This document shows positions 33,708 to 44,326 of a stretch of DNA of 64,000 nt, piece by piece. Position 1 is the first letter of the stretch. The number at the start of each line of letters is the position of its first letter. Under the pieces are notes generated by a model, which was not told where the DNA came from, did not search any database, and worked only from the letters and a program-made list of their open reading frames with translations. A program made the translations under genes and the position numbers. This DNA is from Setophaga petechia. Lineage: Eukaryota; Chordata; Aves; Passeriformes; Parulidae. The stretch is from contig JANCRA010000006.1 in the NCBI GenBank assembly GCA_024362935.1, forward strand, positions 30,931,924 through 30,995,923, in the 5' to 3' direction.

Positions 33708-34322
33708 TGTGAGAAATGCATGTATTTTATGATTGGCTTTTTGCAAATATTCAAATGAATATTTGATGTGTTGTGTTAGGAAGTAATGCTGGATTAATTC
33801 TCTTAAGTACTGTGTTCAATATAGTTTTAAGTTATAAGAATTGTTAAAATAGAACATTGTGCTATGTAGGATTCTTTGTTTAACAGAAAGGTCTTGCAGT
33901 GAGGTAGCAGCCACAGGGCACCTGAATCTTTCAGAGAAAGGGAATTTATTGCCTTCTTATCAGAAGAAATGAACTTCTTCCTGCCTTGAAGGCGCTGTTA
34001 GGATTAGAAGGAAGAAGCTGACACTGACCAGACAGAATCCTGTGTTTGAATGGAATTTATGCATCATGGATGAAGTGTATGAACATGCAACAGGCTGTTG
34101 TTTTTAAGGGTTAATCCTTTGTTAACGTGGGTCCTTTTTCGGGCTCGTGATGCCCAGAAAAGGTACCCGGACATCCATAACTCTTTGCTTTTATTGTCTC
34201 ATATTGTCCTGATTTAAATTGTCCAAATTATTATGACTCTAATTGTATTCCTATTTTTATAACCATTTTATTACTATGAAACTTTTAACCATTTCAAAAG
34301 CAAGTGATTGGTGTTTTTCACA
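33708..34322 (+). mobile_element. Solo LTR, family A (615 bp)
   Basis: TGTGAGAAATGCATG ... GGTGTTTTTCACA with a perfect 5-bp duplication GCTAC (33703-33707 and 34323-34327). Same orientation as the 14555 copy. Confidence 0.93.
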
Positions 34323-34739
34323 GCTACCTTGCTGATGGGCAGCTTGGTGATCATATCTGCAATGGTGTCCTGGTCCTGAAACCTTCCTGGCTGGGGCAAA
34401 ACACTCTGAGCTGTGCAGGTGTTGGTTTGGACTGCAGTGGCCTTGGTTTAGGAGCCTGGAGACAAAGGAGCAGAGGAAGAAGAGGGATGGTGGAGTTGAC
34501 ACAAACTCTCCTCTTTTTTTTATCTTTTTTTTTTTTTTTTTGGTTAAAGATGAATCAGTGCCTTTAAAGTACTGCAAACTTCATTTTAGAAGCCCTTTAC
34601 CAGCCCTGCACCTCTGTGATTGATAGCATTTGTTTATCTGAGGAACAGGCCTGTAATGCTGATACAGTTTGGGATGTGACCAGAACAGCATTTTTGTGCT
34701 TATTCATAATAGGGACACTCATTGTAATAGAGGCCCTGT

Positions 34740-34964
34740 CAGCTGGAGATATTTAGGTTAAAACAAGTGTTAGGGGGTTATTTGATCATGGTTGTAGACA
34801 CACTTTTATTGAAATCTGCATTTTAGGCAAGATGAAATCTCTTCATTTTACAGCTGGAGATATTTAGGTTACAACAAGTGTTAGGGGGTTATTTGATCAT
34901 GGTTGTAGACACACTTCTGGTGAAATCTGCATTTTAGGCAAGATGAAATCTCTTCATTTTACAG
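34740..34964. repeat. 111-bp tandem duplication
   Basis: CAGCTGGAGATATTTAGGTT begins at 34740 and again at 34851. The two copies differ at a few bases (TTAAAACAAG/TTACAACAAG, CACTTTTATTG/CACTTCTGGTG). Confidence 0.93.
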
Positions 34965-36205
34965 TTTGCATTGTTAGTTTAGGATCCAAATTGGAACTAC
35001 ATTCAAGCTTTGCCTGCCAACTGGATTTTTGAAGATTTTCCTGAACGTGGAAATCTGTGAAGCACATATGCTTAAATACCATCAAGGTCTGTGGGTCCAA
35101 ATATCTGCCTAAGTGTTTTCTTGCAAACAGTCATGTTTCAAATAGGCTTTAAAAATTTCTGCTTAAAAGAAATGTCTTGAGAGGCTAAGAACTGGGAGAC
35201 ACTTTGTTTCAGAATGGCAAACATCCATCCTGAATAACCAGGTCTTTGCAGTTCTGTATTATTTCCACTTCTTCTGACATGTTGTGGTAAAAATGTTTGG
35301 AATGATGGATTGTGTTTATTGTGTGTAATTCCTATAGACTGCATGAAATGGAAAGCTCTGCTTTAAATGGTATTACTGGCCTCAGAAGTAAAACTCCCCA
35401 TGTCTTTTAATTTTAATTCTTCCCCTTTTCATTTGCAACCTGCAGGAGTTTTAGCTGAAAATGGAGAGATCTGTGTGCACATGTGAATGATCTCTTTGTG
35501 CAAGGGGCTGGGGGAGGTGGAATTCCCCCTGTTCCTGGCAAAGAGATGCAACAAATGTGCTGCAGGAATTTCATGCAGAAGATGAAGGTGTTGGCTCCTG
35601 TTGGGTTTTCATCTGCAGCAGAAGGAAAGTGGGACAAGATGAACAAATGGAAACTCTTTGCTTCTCTGCTCTTCCTTCCAAATTACCCTAGAAAAAGGCA
35701 AAACAAGCAAGGCAGATGATACAACTGGAGCTGGGAGTGCCTCTGTGGAGTCCTGGTCTCTGCCAGCTGCAGGATTTTTTCTTTTCCTCAATCCTACCAG
35801 ATGGGAAATGCTGGATGGAGAAAAGAAAATAGCTGGGCAAGCACAGGCCCATGATTTTGTCCCTACTTAAGTTATTGGTTTACAAAATGGGGTCTCAGGA
35901 AGACACTGCAGGAGCTAAATCTGTTTTTTATATTCTTTGACATATTAGAATGCAGTCAAAATGCATTTTTTCCCATCTGGGTAAAGTACATGCTTGCTGT
36001 CTCAGGAACACTGTGAATTCCTGGGTATGGAAAATCAAAGATGGGAGGGGAGACAGCTCACCACATCACAGCTGAGAGGCTGCTGTGTATTCCACACTTC
36101 TCTACTTGTTTAGGCTCTTCCCAGTCCTGTGTTCTAATTTCTCTGTGCTGCTGGAATTGACTTCATTTTAGGGCCATTTTCTTCTTCTTTGGCCTGAATA
36201 TCTTG
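34965..36205 (+). other. TEDC1 intron 3, unique sequence
   Basis: About 1.2 kb of intron. Nothing recognised. Confidence 0.5.
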
Positions 36206-36534
36206 TGTGGACAGTTTTTTACTGAGACACAGTCCATGGGAAAAGAAACGTGAGCAAGTACATCTGAGAAAGCAACAGCTGCCTAATTCAAGGACATGGT
36301 TCCTTTGAGCAAGAAGTTGTTTGGTAAATTATGTGATAACAGGAGGTAAAAAAGAAGCCACAAACATCTTGAGAAAGGTGGGACTGACTTTTTATAGCTG
36401 ACCAATAGTGAGCTCTATTTTTGCAATATGTATGAGCCTTATTAGTGTGATTATAAAAGTGTGCATGTTAATCAATAAATCTGAGATTTTGTCGGTCATC
36501 ATCGGATGAGCAATGTCTCCCGTCCACCTTGTCA
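36206..36534 (+). mobile_element. Solo LTR, family B (329 bp), 79 bp upstream of TEDC1 exon 4
   Basis: TGTGGACAGTTTTTTACTG ... CCGTCCACCTTGTCA with a perfect 6-bp duplication ATCTTG (36200-36205 and 36535-36540). Its sense-oriented poly(A)-type hexamer (CAATAAATCTGAG, near 36474) lies about 140 bp before the exon 4 acceptor. Only 79 bp of pre-existing intron separate it from the exon. Confidence 0.94.
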
Positions 36535-36613
36535 ATCTTGTATGTTCACTAATGAATGACTTGCAAATCTTGGAACCAATTAAAACCAGTCTGGTATTCT
36601 TGGCTGCTTTCAG

Positions 36614-36772
36614 TGTGAAGATGATGTGCCCAGGAGCCAGGAGGGCCCAGGTGAAGCAGGAGCTGAAGGCACAGTGGATGTTCGATACCTGCAGTGGCTG
36701 CACGGGAGGCTGAGGTTGCAGTGGTGCAGTTTGCATGCTCAGCACCAGGAGCAATGCAAACTTTTGCACAAG
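36614..36772 (+). CDS. TEDC1: TEDC1 exon 4
   Basis: 159 bp, 53 codons, phase 0 at both ends; acceptor GCTTTCAG, donor AAG|GTAAAT. It encodes an acidic, low-conservation start (CEDDVPRSQEGPGEAG), then GTVDVRYLQWLHGRLRLQW and CSLHAQHQEQCKLLHK. These correspond to the human stretch around VDVRHVQWLMGKLRFRW and EQCALLSK as I remember it. The VDVRxxQWLxGxLRxxW pattern is diagnostic. Phase and protein content link it directly to exon 3 across a 17.7-kb intron. Confidence 0.92.
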
Positions 36773-38254
36773 GTAAATGATTCTTCTAACTCACTATGAC
36801 ATCAGTTGATTATTTGAAAGCCTTGTCAGCTGGAGCTAAATGTACAAATTATTCTTGTTTGCTAGTTCTGCGTTTTCTGTAGTTAAGAGTGAAGCACTCT
36901 GAATATAAGCACCTCTGTCTTTCCCCAGGGTGGCAGAACCATGAGAAAATGTAGAATGTTCAGTGTTTGTAAGGCTGGAATTGTATAAAAGTCTCTTTTG
37001 CAGGTTGGCACATTAGTCACTTCTGCAACCAAAGGCTGCTGCTGTTTTTCTCAGAAAAAGCCTGGTAGAAACAAGACAGAGAATTCTGCCTCCCCAGACA
37101 AGAAAACTATAAGTCCACTGGAAATGTGGATTCAAAATGTTAAGCATAAATATTGAAAGTAATAGTGAAATAAAATGCAAAATCTCTCTCCAGAGTACTA
37201 GGGGACATCTCAGCAGAACCCAAAATTTATCTGCTTTTAAATCAGGACTTGGTAATGGTCCCTACACTGCTAAGGTTGCAGTTATCTTCCCATTTATGAG
37301 AGTTTAGATGCCTGTCTAATCACAGATATCTGGGAGCATTATATCTGTTTAGGATGGAACCAGCCTTCAGTCCCAAAGTTGACAGTGGTGGTGACTCCAG
37401 AAATTAAAAAATTCTTATCATCTTAAGATAGCCCTAAAAGTTTTTATGTATTGCTTTCCCTAGATCCCCCTTTTCCATTTATATCTCTTTAAATAACTTA
37501 AATGGAGACAGCTATTACTGTACTCAAAACCTTCAGAGAAAAGCTTTTTGGGGAAATTTCTTCCCAAAATACACATCAAGAAGTTCTCAGACTTTGAATG
37601 AAGATGCTTTCTTGGTTTTAACCCTGTGTCTGACAGAGCAGTGCTCAAAACTATAATGAGGTTACATTTTGTTCTTTCCATGAGCTGATTGCTAGGGCAG
37701 ATGTGTGATAGACAACCCCAGTGCAGTGTGTGCAGCATCCAAAATAAATAACTTTTTGCTTCTCATTGAGCACTGCTGATGTGCTTTCCAGGTCTGGGAA
37801 CAAAGGGGACAATTCCCTCTAAGTGCCTGTGCAGTCCTTGGCTTTGTCACTGTGATCACAGACCCTGGTGGGGCTGGGAGAGGTGGATCTCACATGAAGT
37901 GATTGGCATCTCCTCCCCCTGATAAACTACCTCTGTTTAAGGTATGCTGGTTTTTCTGGTAGGTGAGGCAAATGCCTCCATCACTCATCATCAGTGCTCT
38001 GATTTCTGTGAGACTTGACAGTAACAAATCATTAGGCAGCTCCAGTGCCTCAGCCTGCAGTTAATGAGGCTGAGGAAGAATTAAGAGCAGGTCAGACCTG
38101 GGGCTGGAGTGCAAACAGAGATATTCTCAGCAGGCTCTGAGGTAATGCAGAGATGTGCTGATGGGGCAACATGCTAAAAACTTGTTGGCAGGGGAGATGA
38201 GAGATGATGACCCTCCTGTGGAAGTTGTACTTGAAATAAACTTGGACATTTTCC
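36773..38254 (+). other. TEDC1 intron 4, unique sequence
   Basis: About 1.5 kb of intron. No repeat or exon recognised. Confidence 0.5.
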
Positions 38255-38581
38255 TGTGGACAGTTTTTTATTGAGACATAGTCCATGGGAAAAGAGATGT
38301 GAGAAAATACATCTGATAAAGAAACAGCTGCCTAATTCAAGGACATGGTTCCTTTGAGCAAGAAGTTGTCTAATAAATTATGTGATAACAGGAGGTAAAA
38401 AAGAAGCCACAAACATCTTGAGAAAGGTGTCACTAACTTTTATAGCTGACCAATAGTGAGCTTTAGTTTTGCAATATGTATGAGCCTTATCACTGTGATT
38501 ATAAAAGTGTTTCTGTTAATCAATAAATCTGAGACTTGTCTGTCATCATCAGATGAGCAATGTCTCCCGTCTTCCTCATCA
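38255..38581 (+). mobile_element. Solo LTR, family B (327 bp)
   Basis: TGTGGACAGTTTTTTATTG ... CCCGTCTTCCTCATCA with a perfect 6-bp duplication TTTTCC (38249-38254 and 38582-38587). AATAAATCTGAG lies near the right end. Confidence 0.94.
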
Positions 38582-38812
38582 TTTTCCCCCCCTTTTTTGC
38601 TATCTAAAGCAAAATGTGTGCTGAAGTTAGGACAGGCAGACAACTGCAAGAGGCAGGTTAGTTATGCTGCAGTCCCTGGAGCATCATTTCCAGAATGTGG
38701 AGGAATGAGCAGGAGGGAGGTGTGTGTTTGTGTCCATGCAGTCCCCAAAGCTGTCATTACTGCTGGCTGAGGCTGAGGGCAGCCCTGGTGCTGGTGGGGA
38801 TTTGTCACAGAC

Positions 38813-39671
38813 ATTCTTTGTGAAAAACCCTTTCTGGAGGATTTTTCCTGCTGGAGCTGAGAAGCTCAGTAGCAAATGTAAACAATTATTATCTGCTGCT
38901 GTGGAATGCAACAGGTCCACCCGTGGTTGGTCCCCTGTAGATGTTTGGATTTACTGACCACTCATGATGGAGCTGCTCTTGCTCTCTGCCAAGAGACAGA
39001 TCTTTGTTATTATTCTTTCTATTTTATTCTTAGCATAGCCAGCTTCTGAAGAAGCTCCTTTCCTTTTCTATCTCTATGTAGAATAGTTATAATGTTATAT
39101 ATATATATATCATAATATAATAAATCAAGCCTTCTGATCATGGAATCAAGATCCTGACTCTTCCATCCTCTACAAACCCCTGTGACACCATCACACCTGA
39201 CCTCTGTGGTGCCCAGCATCCTCACTGGCACTGCCCATAGCATCCATCCACCTCCTGACACCATTCCAAAGCTGCCTGACTGTCACAGACATCCTTTGTG
39301 AAAAATCCTTTCTGGAGGATTTTTGCTGCTGGAGCTGAGAAGCTCAGTAACAAATGTAAACAATTATTATCTGCTGCTGTGGAATGCAACAGGTCCACCT
39401 GGGATTGGTCTTCTGTGGATGTTTGGATCTACTGACCACTCATGGTGGAGCTGCTCTTGCTCTCTGCAGAGAGACAGACCTTTGTTATTATTCTTTCTAT
39501 TCTATTCTTAGCATAGCCAGCTTCTGAAGAAGCTCCTTTCCTATTTTTATGTAGTATAGTTATAATGTTATATATATATATATCACAATATAATAAATCA
39601 AGCCTTCTGATCATAGAATCAAGATCCTGACTCTTCCATCCTCTAAAAAACCCCTGTGACCACCAACGACA
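38813..39671 (+). mobile_element. Miniature LTR element, family C: LTR - 85 bp - LTR
   Basis: Two directly repeated family C LTRs (38813-39195, 383 bp; 39281-39671, 391 bp) flank only 85 bp (39196-39280). A perfect 6-bp duplication GGGATT (38807-38812 and 39672-39677) encloses the whole structure, and no duplication surrounds the individual LTRs. It therefore integrated as one unit. The same LTR-85bp-LTR arrangement occurs inverted at 50728-51585 with a different duplication. The 85-bp core has no open frame of note and no canonical TGG-starting primer binding site next to the LTR. AATAAATCAAGCC in each LTR suggests + orientation. Confidence 0.88.
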
Positions 39672-39677
39672 GGGATT

Positions 39678-42037
39678 GTCACAGTCAGAGCTGCCACCAT
39701 GGGGTGCACAAAGGAGGATGGAGCTGAGCCCAGCTCCTCCACGTGTGAGCCCACGCTGGCATGATGTGTGCAGCTGTGGGGGTTCTGTTCAGGGCTGTAA
39801 TAAAGTGCAGAGCTCTGATTTATACTTTAGTTGGAATGAAAAGCAGGAGAACAGAAAGGTAAGTGTGGCTTTGGAAGGACACCATTACAGTGCCACATTT
39901 AGGGTAACACAAAATATAAGATACTTGCACAATTTAACAGCTGTATAGACAATAATTGATATTTTCTGACTGCTTTTACTACTGCATTAATTTCAAAACT
40001 TTTAAACTATTCTATGTGTTAGAAGACTGAACTGACCCAGTATGACCTCTATATGAGCTGCTGCTTTCCTCTAATAAAGCACAAACACAGTATGCAAAAG
40101 GCTAATGAGTGTTATGTTTTTTAATTATGTTGGCAGATTTACAGAGGGCTTTCTCTACAAAATGATAATTAGGCTTTTACTCTCTGTGTTTAATAACGTG
40201 GCAGGTTATGTGTCTCAGCTGTGGAACAATCTTATTTACTGCTCATCAGGAGCTGGAATTTTTGTCAACTCTTCTGCAGATCTCATTCTGTGACTCACAC
40301 AGGCTCTAAAATGCCATTTTCTCTATTTGGGCCCAGTTGGAAAAAAAATATTCCAACTCAGAAGATGACTGCTCTTCCTTCCACTTTATATTTTAATATG
40401 AATATTGCTGTGCCCTCTGTCTACTCCATCCTGCCTGCAGCCACCTGAGCTGGATGGGCTGAAGTTCTGCAGTCCCCAAGAGAGGGAAACCCCCCTGGAG
40501 CTGCAGCTGGGCATTTTTTGTTAGGTGACCTGCCTGGCTGTTCCTCTTTGCTGCTCTTCAGGGCCCTCAGCTCCCAGCAGGCATGTTGAAGCTCACAGAA
40601 GCACACATGTCCTGCTGTGGGAGGAAGACTTCCTGAGGGAAATCTTCACCTCTCTGTTTCTGAGGAGCTTTGCAGCCCGAGGCAATGAGCTGGTGAAAAA
40701 CATTTTAATGGTTTCTTAACATGGACGGGTTGGCTTGCTTTGAAATATAATGTAGTGATACCATTCTAATTCCCTGGAAATTCTCAGTGGTACATATTTA
40801 CCTGGTGTGCCTTCAAATCCATGGGAATGTGGAGAATAAATTACTGTGCTCAGGCACGTCTCTTGGTTCCTTCTGTTCTCTTTCTTCTTTCTGTCAAATG
40901 CCAGAAGAATCTGAGTTTTGATCCCTCTTGAATTCATAGGAGAGAGCAGTTGTTTTTATTTAGTCTTTGAGTTACCATTTTGCCTTAGAAAATGTGGATA
41001 AGAACCCTTGCATGGTTTTGGCAAAACAAGAAGGAACCTGTAGAGTTTAAAACTTTCATTTTTGGGGGGCTCTGTTAAATGCACTGTGCCACAATTGGCA
41101 TGTTATAAAAAACTGAGAAACAGGTGAGTTTCTACAAAACTGATGGATATCCCAGAGGTATTTTCCATCCTGAAGTAGTGGAGGGTTAGATCAGGCTCAG
41201 AGATTTTTTTTTTAAGGAGATGGATATCTGATTGTGAGCTGTGAATATGGGTTAGTAAGAATAAAATGATGTTAAATGGAATTCTCAATGATAGAAGAAG
41301 AGTTTAACATAACTGGAATTATCAGATCATGGGAAAGCAACAAAAATGGTTTTAATCTGCTTGGAAACTAAAAGCAAGAGTTGTATTGTTAGTAAGAATG
41401 CAGAGCAGCACTGGGAATTCCTACCTACAAATTGACTGATTTCTGTGCCCCTCTAAGGTGTTAAAAATATCAAATAATTTATCTGTTAACAATATAAAAT
41501 AATATGTAGTGGAGTAGATTGAATGGGTTGTATCTGTGTATCTGAGGTAGAAAGAGTAAAGGACAAGGACAAAGTCTTGATCTCTGAATAATAGAGGGCA
41601 GGGACTGGTGCTGGGTAATTACCTCATTGGCAGTAATTTATGAGTGAGCTGAACTGCAATTGTTAGATGCATCTGTATCCTGACATGAAAAATCTACCAC
41701 ATTGCTCTGGGGATTGCTGCCTTGTTTATTTATATATTTTTTCTCTATTTGGTTTGAAAATCTTCCCTTTTTCCCCTTAAGGTGAATTTGCCATTAGATC
41801 TCAGAAGCACGTTCTTTAATGCAGTAAAATTGGGATTTTATTCCTCTCATGCAAACGTGTGTGAACCATGAGCAAGCCCCCTTTTCATCCTCTCTGGGTG
41901 AATGAGGCACCCTGCAGGGAGAGCAGCTTGAGAGAGCTCAAGGGCATTGAGGAGCTGGTGCTGGAGACTCCCCAGAGTGGTGCTGAGTGTGGGGTCAGTG
42001 TGAGGTGAAATCAGAGCTGCCTCTGATAGTGGAGCCC
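39678..42037 (+). other. TEDC1 intron 4, unique sequence
   Basis: About 2.4 kb of AT-rich intron. Short open frames only; no recognised exon, RNA gene or array. Confidence 0.5.
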
Positions 42038-42428
42038 TGAAAATGTTAAAGATAGAACTCTAAAATGCTAGGATTTGTGTTTTCTCAGATCACTGCACCT
42101 GCATAAGTAGTATGATAAATGATAGAATTGTTAGATGTGATGATTGTTTAGTAATTAAATATAATTATTATATAACCATAAGAAGAATCATGAGAAACTA
42201 TGTTGGGAATTTAACGGGGGCTATGTTTAGCTGAAATCTGTGTATACAATAGAACAATGTAAGTTTAATAATTAACATGAAAGTTATGTAGTGATAGAGT
42301 ATAAAACACCTTCACCTCCAATGTATGGTCAGAATCAGATTTGGGTTGTAATACCCCAATTCCCAGAGCTCTTAATAAAGAGCACTGCATAGAATCACTC
42401 TGTGATTATGTGGTTTTGAACACTGACA
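42038..42428 (+). mobile_element. Probable solo LTR, family F (about 390 bp)
   Basis: AT-rich segment from TGAAAATGTTAAAGATAG to GTTTTGAACACTGACA with an LTR-like layout: TATAAAACACC (about 42300), then AATAAAGAGCACTGC (about 42374), then a short tail. I found no clear target duplication and there is no second copy in the window, so edges and identity are tentative. Confidence 0.4.
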
Positions 42429-42436
42429 CCTCCACC

Positions 42437-43118
42437 TGGGGGATTCCAGTGCCCAGGAGCAACAGCTGGGCACGTTCTGCCTCTCACCCTCTCACCTGCT
42501 GCTTCTGCTTTGGGGTCTTGCCTTCTTTAAGCCTTGTTTATGTTCTGTCAGCCATCAGTAAGAGCCAGCAAAAATAGAAATACTGGATTATTTGGGTATC
42601 CATGCAGTGTGATGTGGACAGTTTTTTATTGAGACATAATTGATGGGAAAAGAGACGTGAGAAAATACATCTAAGAAAGCAACAGCTGCCTAATTCAAGG
42701 ACATGGTTTCTTTGAGCAAGAGGTTGTTTAATAAATTATGTGATAACAGGAGGTAAAAAAGAAGCCACAAACATCTTGAGAAAGGTGGGACTGACTCTTT
42801 ATACCTGACCAATAGTGAGCTCTAGTTTTGCAATATGTATGAGCCTTATTACTGTGATTATAAAAGTGTTTCTGTTAATCAATAAATCTGAGACTTGTCC
42901 ACCATCAGAGGGTGAGCAATGTCTCCCATCTACCTCATCAGTGTGGTCTCAGGGGATTCCAGTGCCCAGGAGCAACAGCTGGGCATCTTCTGCCTCTCAC
43001 CTGCTGCTTCTGCTTTAGGGTCTTTCCCTCTTTAAGCCTTGTTTATGTTCTGTCAGCCATCAGTAAGAGACAGCAAAAATAGAAATACTGGATTATTTGG
43101 GTATCCATGCAGTGTGGT
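42437..43118. repeat. Tandem duplication of about 170 bp with a family B LTR in between
   Basis: GGATTCCAGTGCCCAGGAGC ... GGGTATCCATGCAGTGTG occurs at about 42440-42612 and again at 42955-43112. A third copy of its first bases (GTCTCAGGGGA) follows. The family B LTR at 42613-42940 lies exactly at the first junction. Confidence 0.88.
42613..42940 (+). mobile_element. Solo LTR, family B (328 bp)
   Basis: TGTGGACAGTTTTTTATTG ... CCCATCTACCTCATCA, flanked by GTGTGA (42607-42612) and GTGTGG (42941-42946), a 6-bp duplication with one difference. AATAAATCTGAG lies near the right end. Confidence 0.9.
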
Positions 43119-44227
43119 CTCAGGGGAGCACCTTATTCCTGTGTTTGCTTTGGGCTTTACCCAGGGATGCTGCTGCCACCTGCCTTGGAGAGAAAGGGCT
43201 GAAATTCCCTGCTGGGGCTGGGGCCCAAAGGTTTTTGGCAGGCAGAGTTACACAAGAATGCAGCAGGGAGAGAGGAGTGGCAGTGCAAAGGAAGAACATT
43301 GTGTGGGGAGGTGCTCTTTTATTTTTAAACTCCCATAGCTCTGCACATGTGACAGATGGTTGTCACCAGCAGTGAGTTTGGGGAAAGGAATGCTAAAATA
43401 TTCTGAAGTTTCATGGAAGGGTTGATAATTACCCAGTGCCTGTCAACTTGAAAATAGTTGTCAATACCCAAGTGTGTGATAAAGTTCGTATTAGAATAAA
43501 GGAAGAAAAGCAGGAAGCATTCTCTGTCTTCTGGCAGAAATATTAATGAAATATGAGTGATTGTCTGACAAATGTGCACTGCTATCTTGTTTGGCAGCTG
43601 CAGTTATTACAGTTACAAAGGGATCAGCTCTGAATAGGAGGAATTGCTTTTTATTGTTCCCTTGACTAACTTGGGAAGCTTCTTCATCAAGTAATTGATG
43701 ATACCATCACCAGTGCAGCTGGGACAAGGTCTTGGTGAGGAAGAGCCAACAGTATAGAGCAGCAAAAGAGAACTTTACTGTAACTAGGTAGCATTTTCTA
43801 CTGAAAAGAAAGAAATAAAAATTATTCTGAGAGTGTAGTTGAGCTCAGCTAAGACTGCTGCTCTCTGTGTGAATGGTTTCTCCTTTCATGCCATGCACCC
43901 AGCCACGTGTGCTGTAAGGAAAAACACTTCAAGACAGGATGAAGAGAGAAACCTTCAGTTTCCCTGTGGCAGCAGGGGTTGCAATTCCTGCCTGTGGTTC
44001 TGGCAGTGCCAGCAGATGCAGCATTCTGAGAGGTGTGGTGGTGCCTGCTCCTCCTTTCTGCAGGTGTTGTGTTGGTGGTGGCACTCACACTGTCTGTGCC
44101 CATGGGAAAGGCTTTGTGAGCACTGCTCACATCACCCTGCCAGCCCACACATTAGTTAATTAACCTTAATGACCTTAATGATCTGCTCCTTGCACTGACA
44201 ACTGCCTTTTAAATCAATCTGTTCCAG
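43119..44227 (+). other. TEDC1 intron 4, unique sequence up to exon 5
   Basis: About 1.1 kb ending at the exon 5 acceptor (CTGTTCCAG). No other feature recognised. Confidence 0.5.
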
Positions 44228-44326
44228 ATCCATTCATTCACCAGTGGCTCCCACATGGACCAGAGGCTTGGACATTTCTCTGTCACAGAAGCAGATCTCA
44301 TCAGACATCCAGAGAACTACAAGCAG
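44228..44326 (+). CDS. TEDC1: TEDC1 exon 5
   Basis: 99 bp, 33 codons, phase 0 at both ends; acceptor TGTTCCAG, donor CAG|GTAATG. It encodes IHSFTSGSHMDQRLGHFSVT and then EADLIRHPENYKQ. Joined to exon 4's LLHK it aligns by eye with the human stretch KIHLYTRGCHSDQSLSHLSVTEAEMLRDPE that I remember. This is the last exon I can place. Human TEDC1 is, from memory, a little over 400 residues, so roughly the C-terminal 45 percent is not accounted for. No exon for it was recognised in the following 19.7 kb. Confidence 0.91.
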
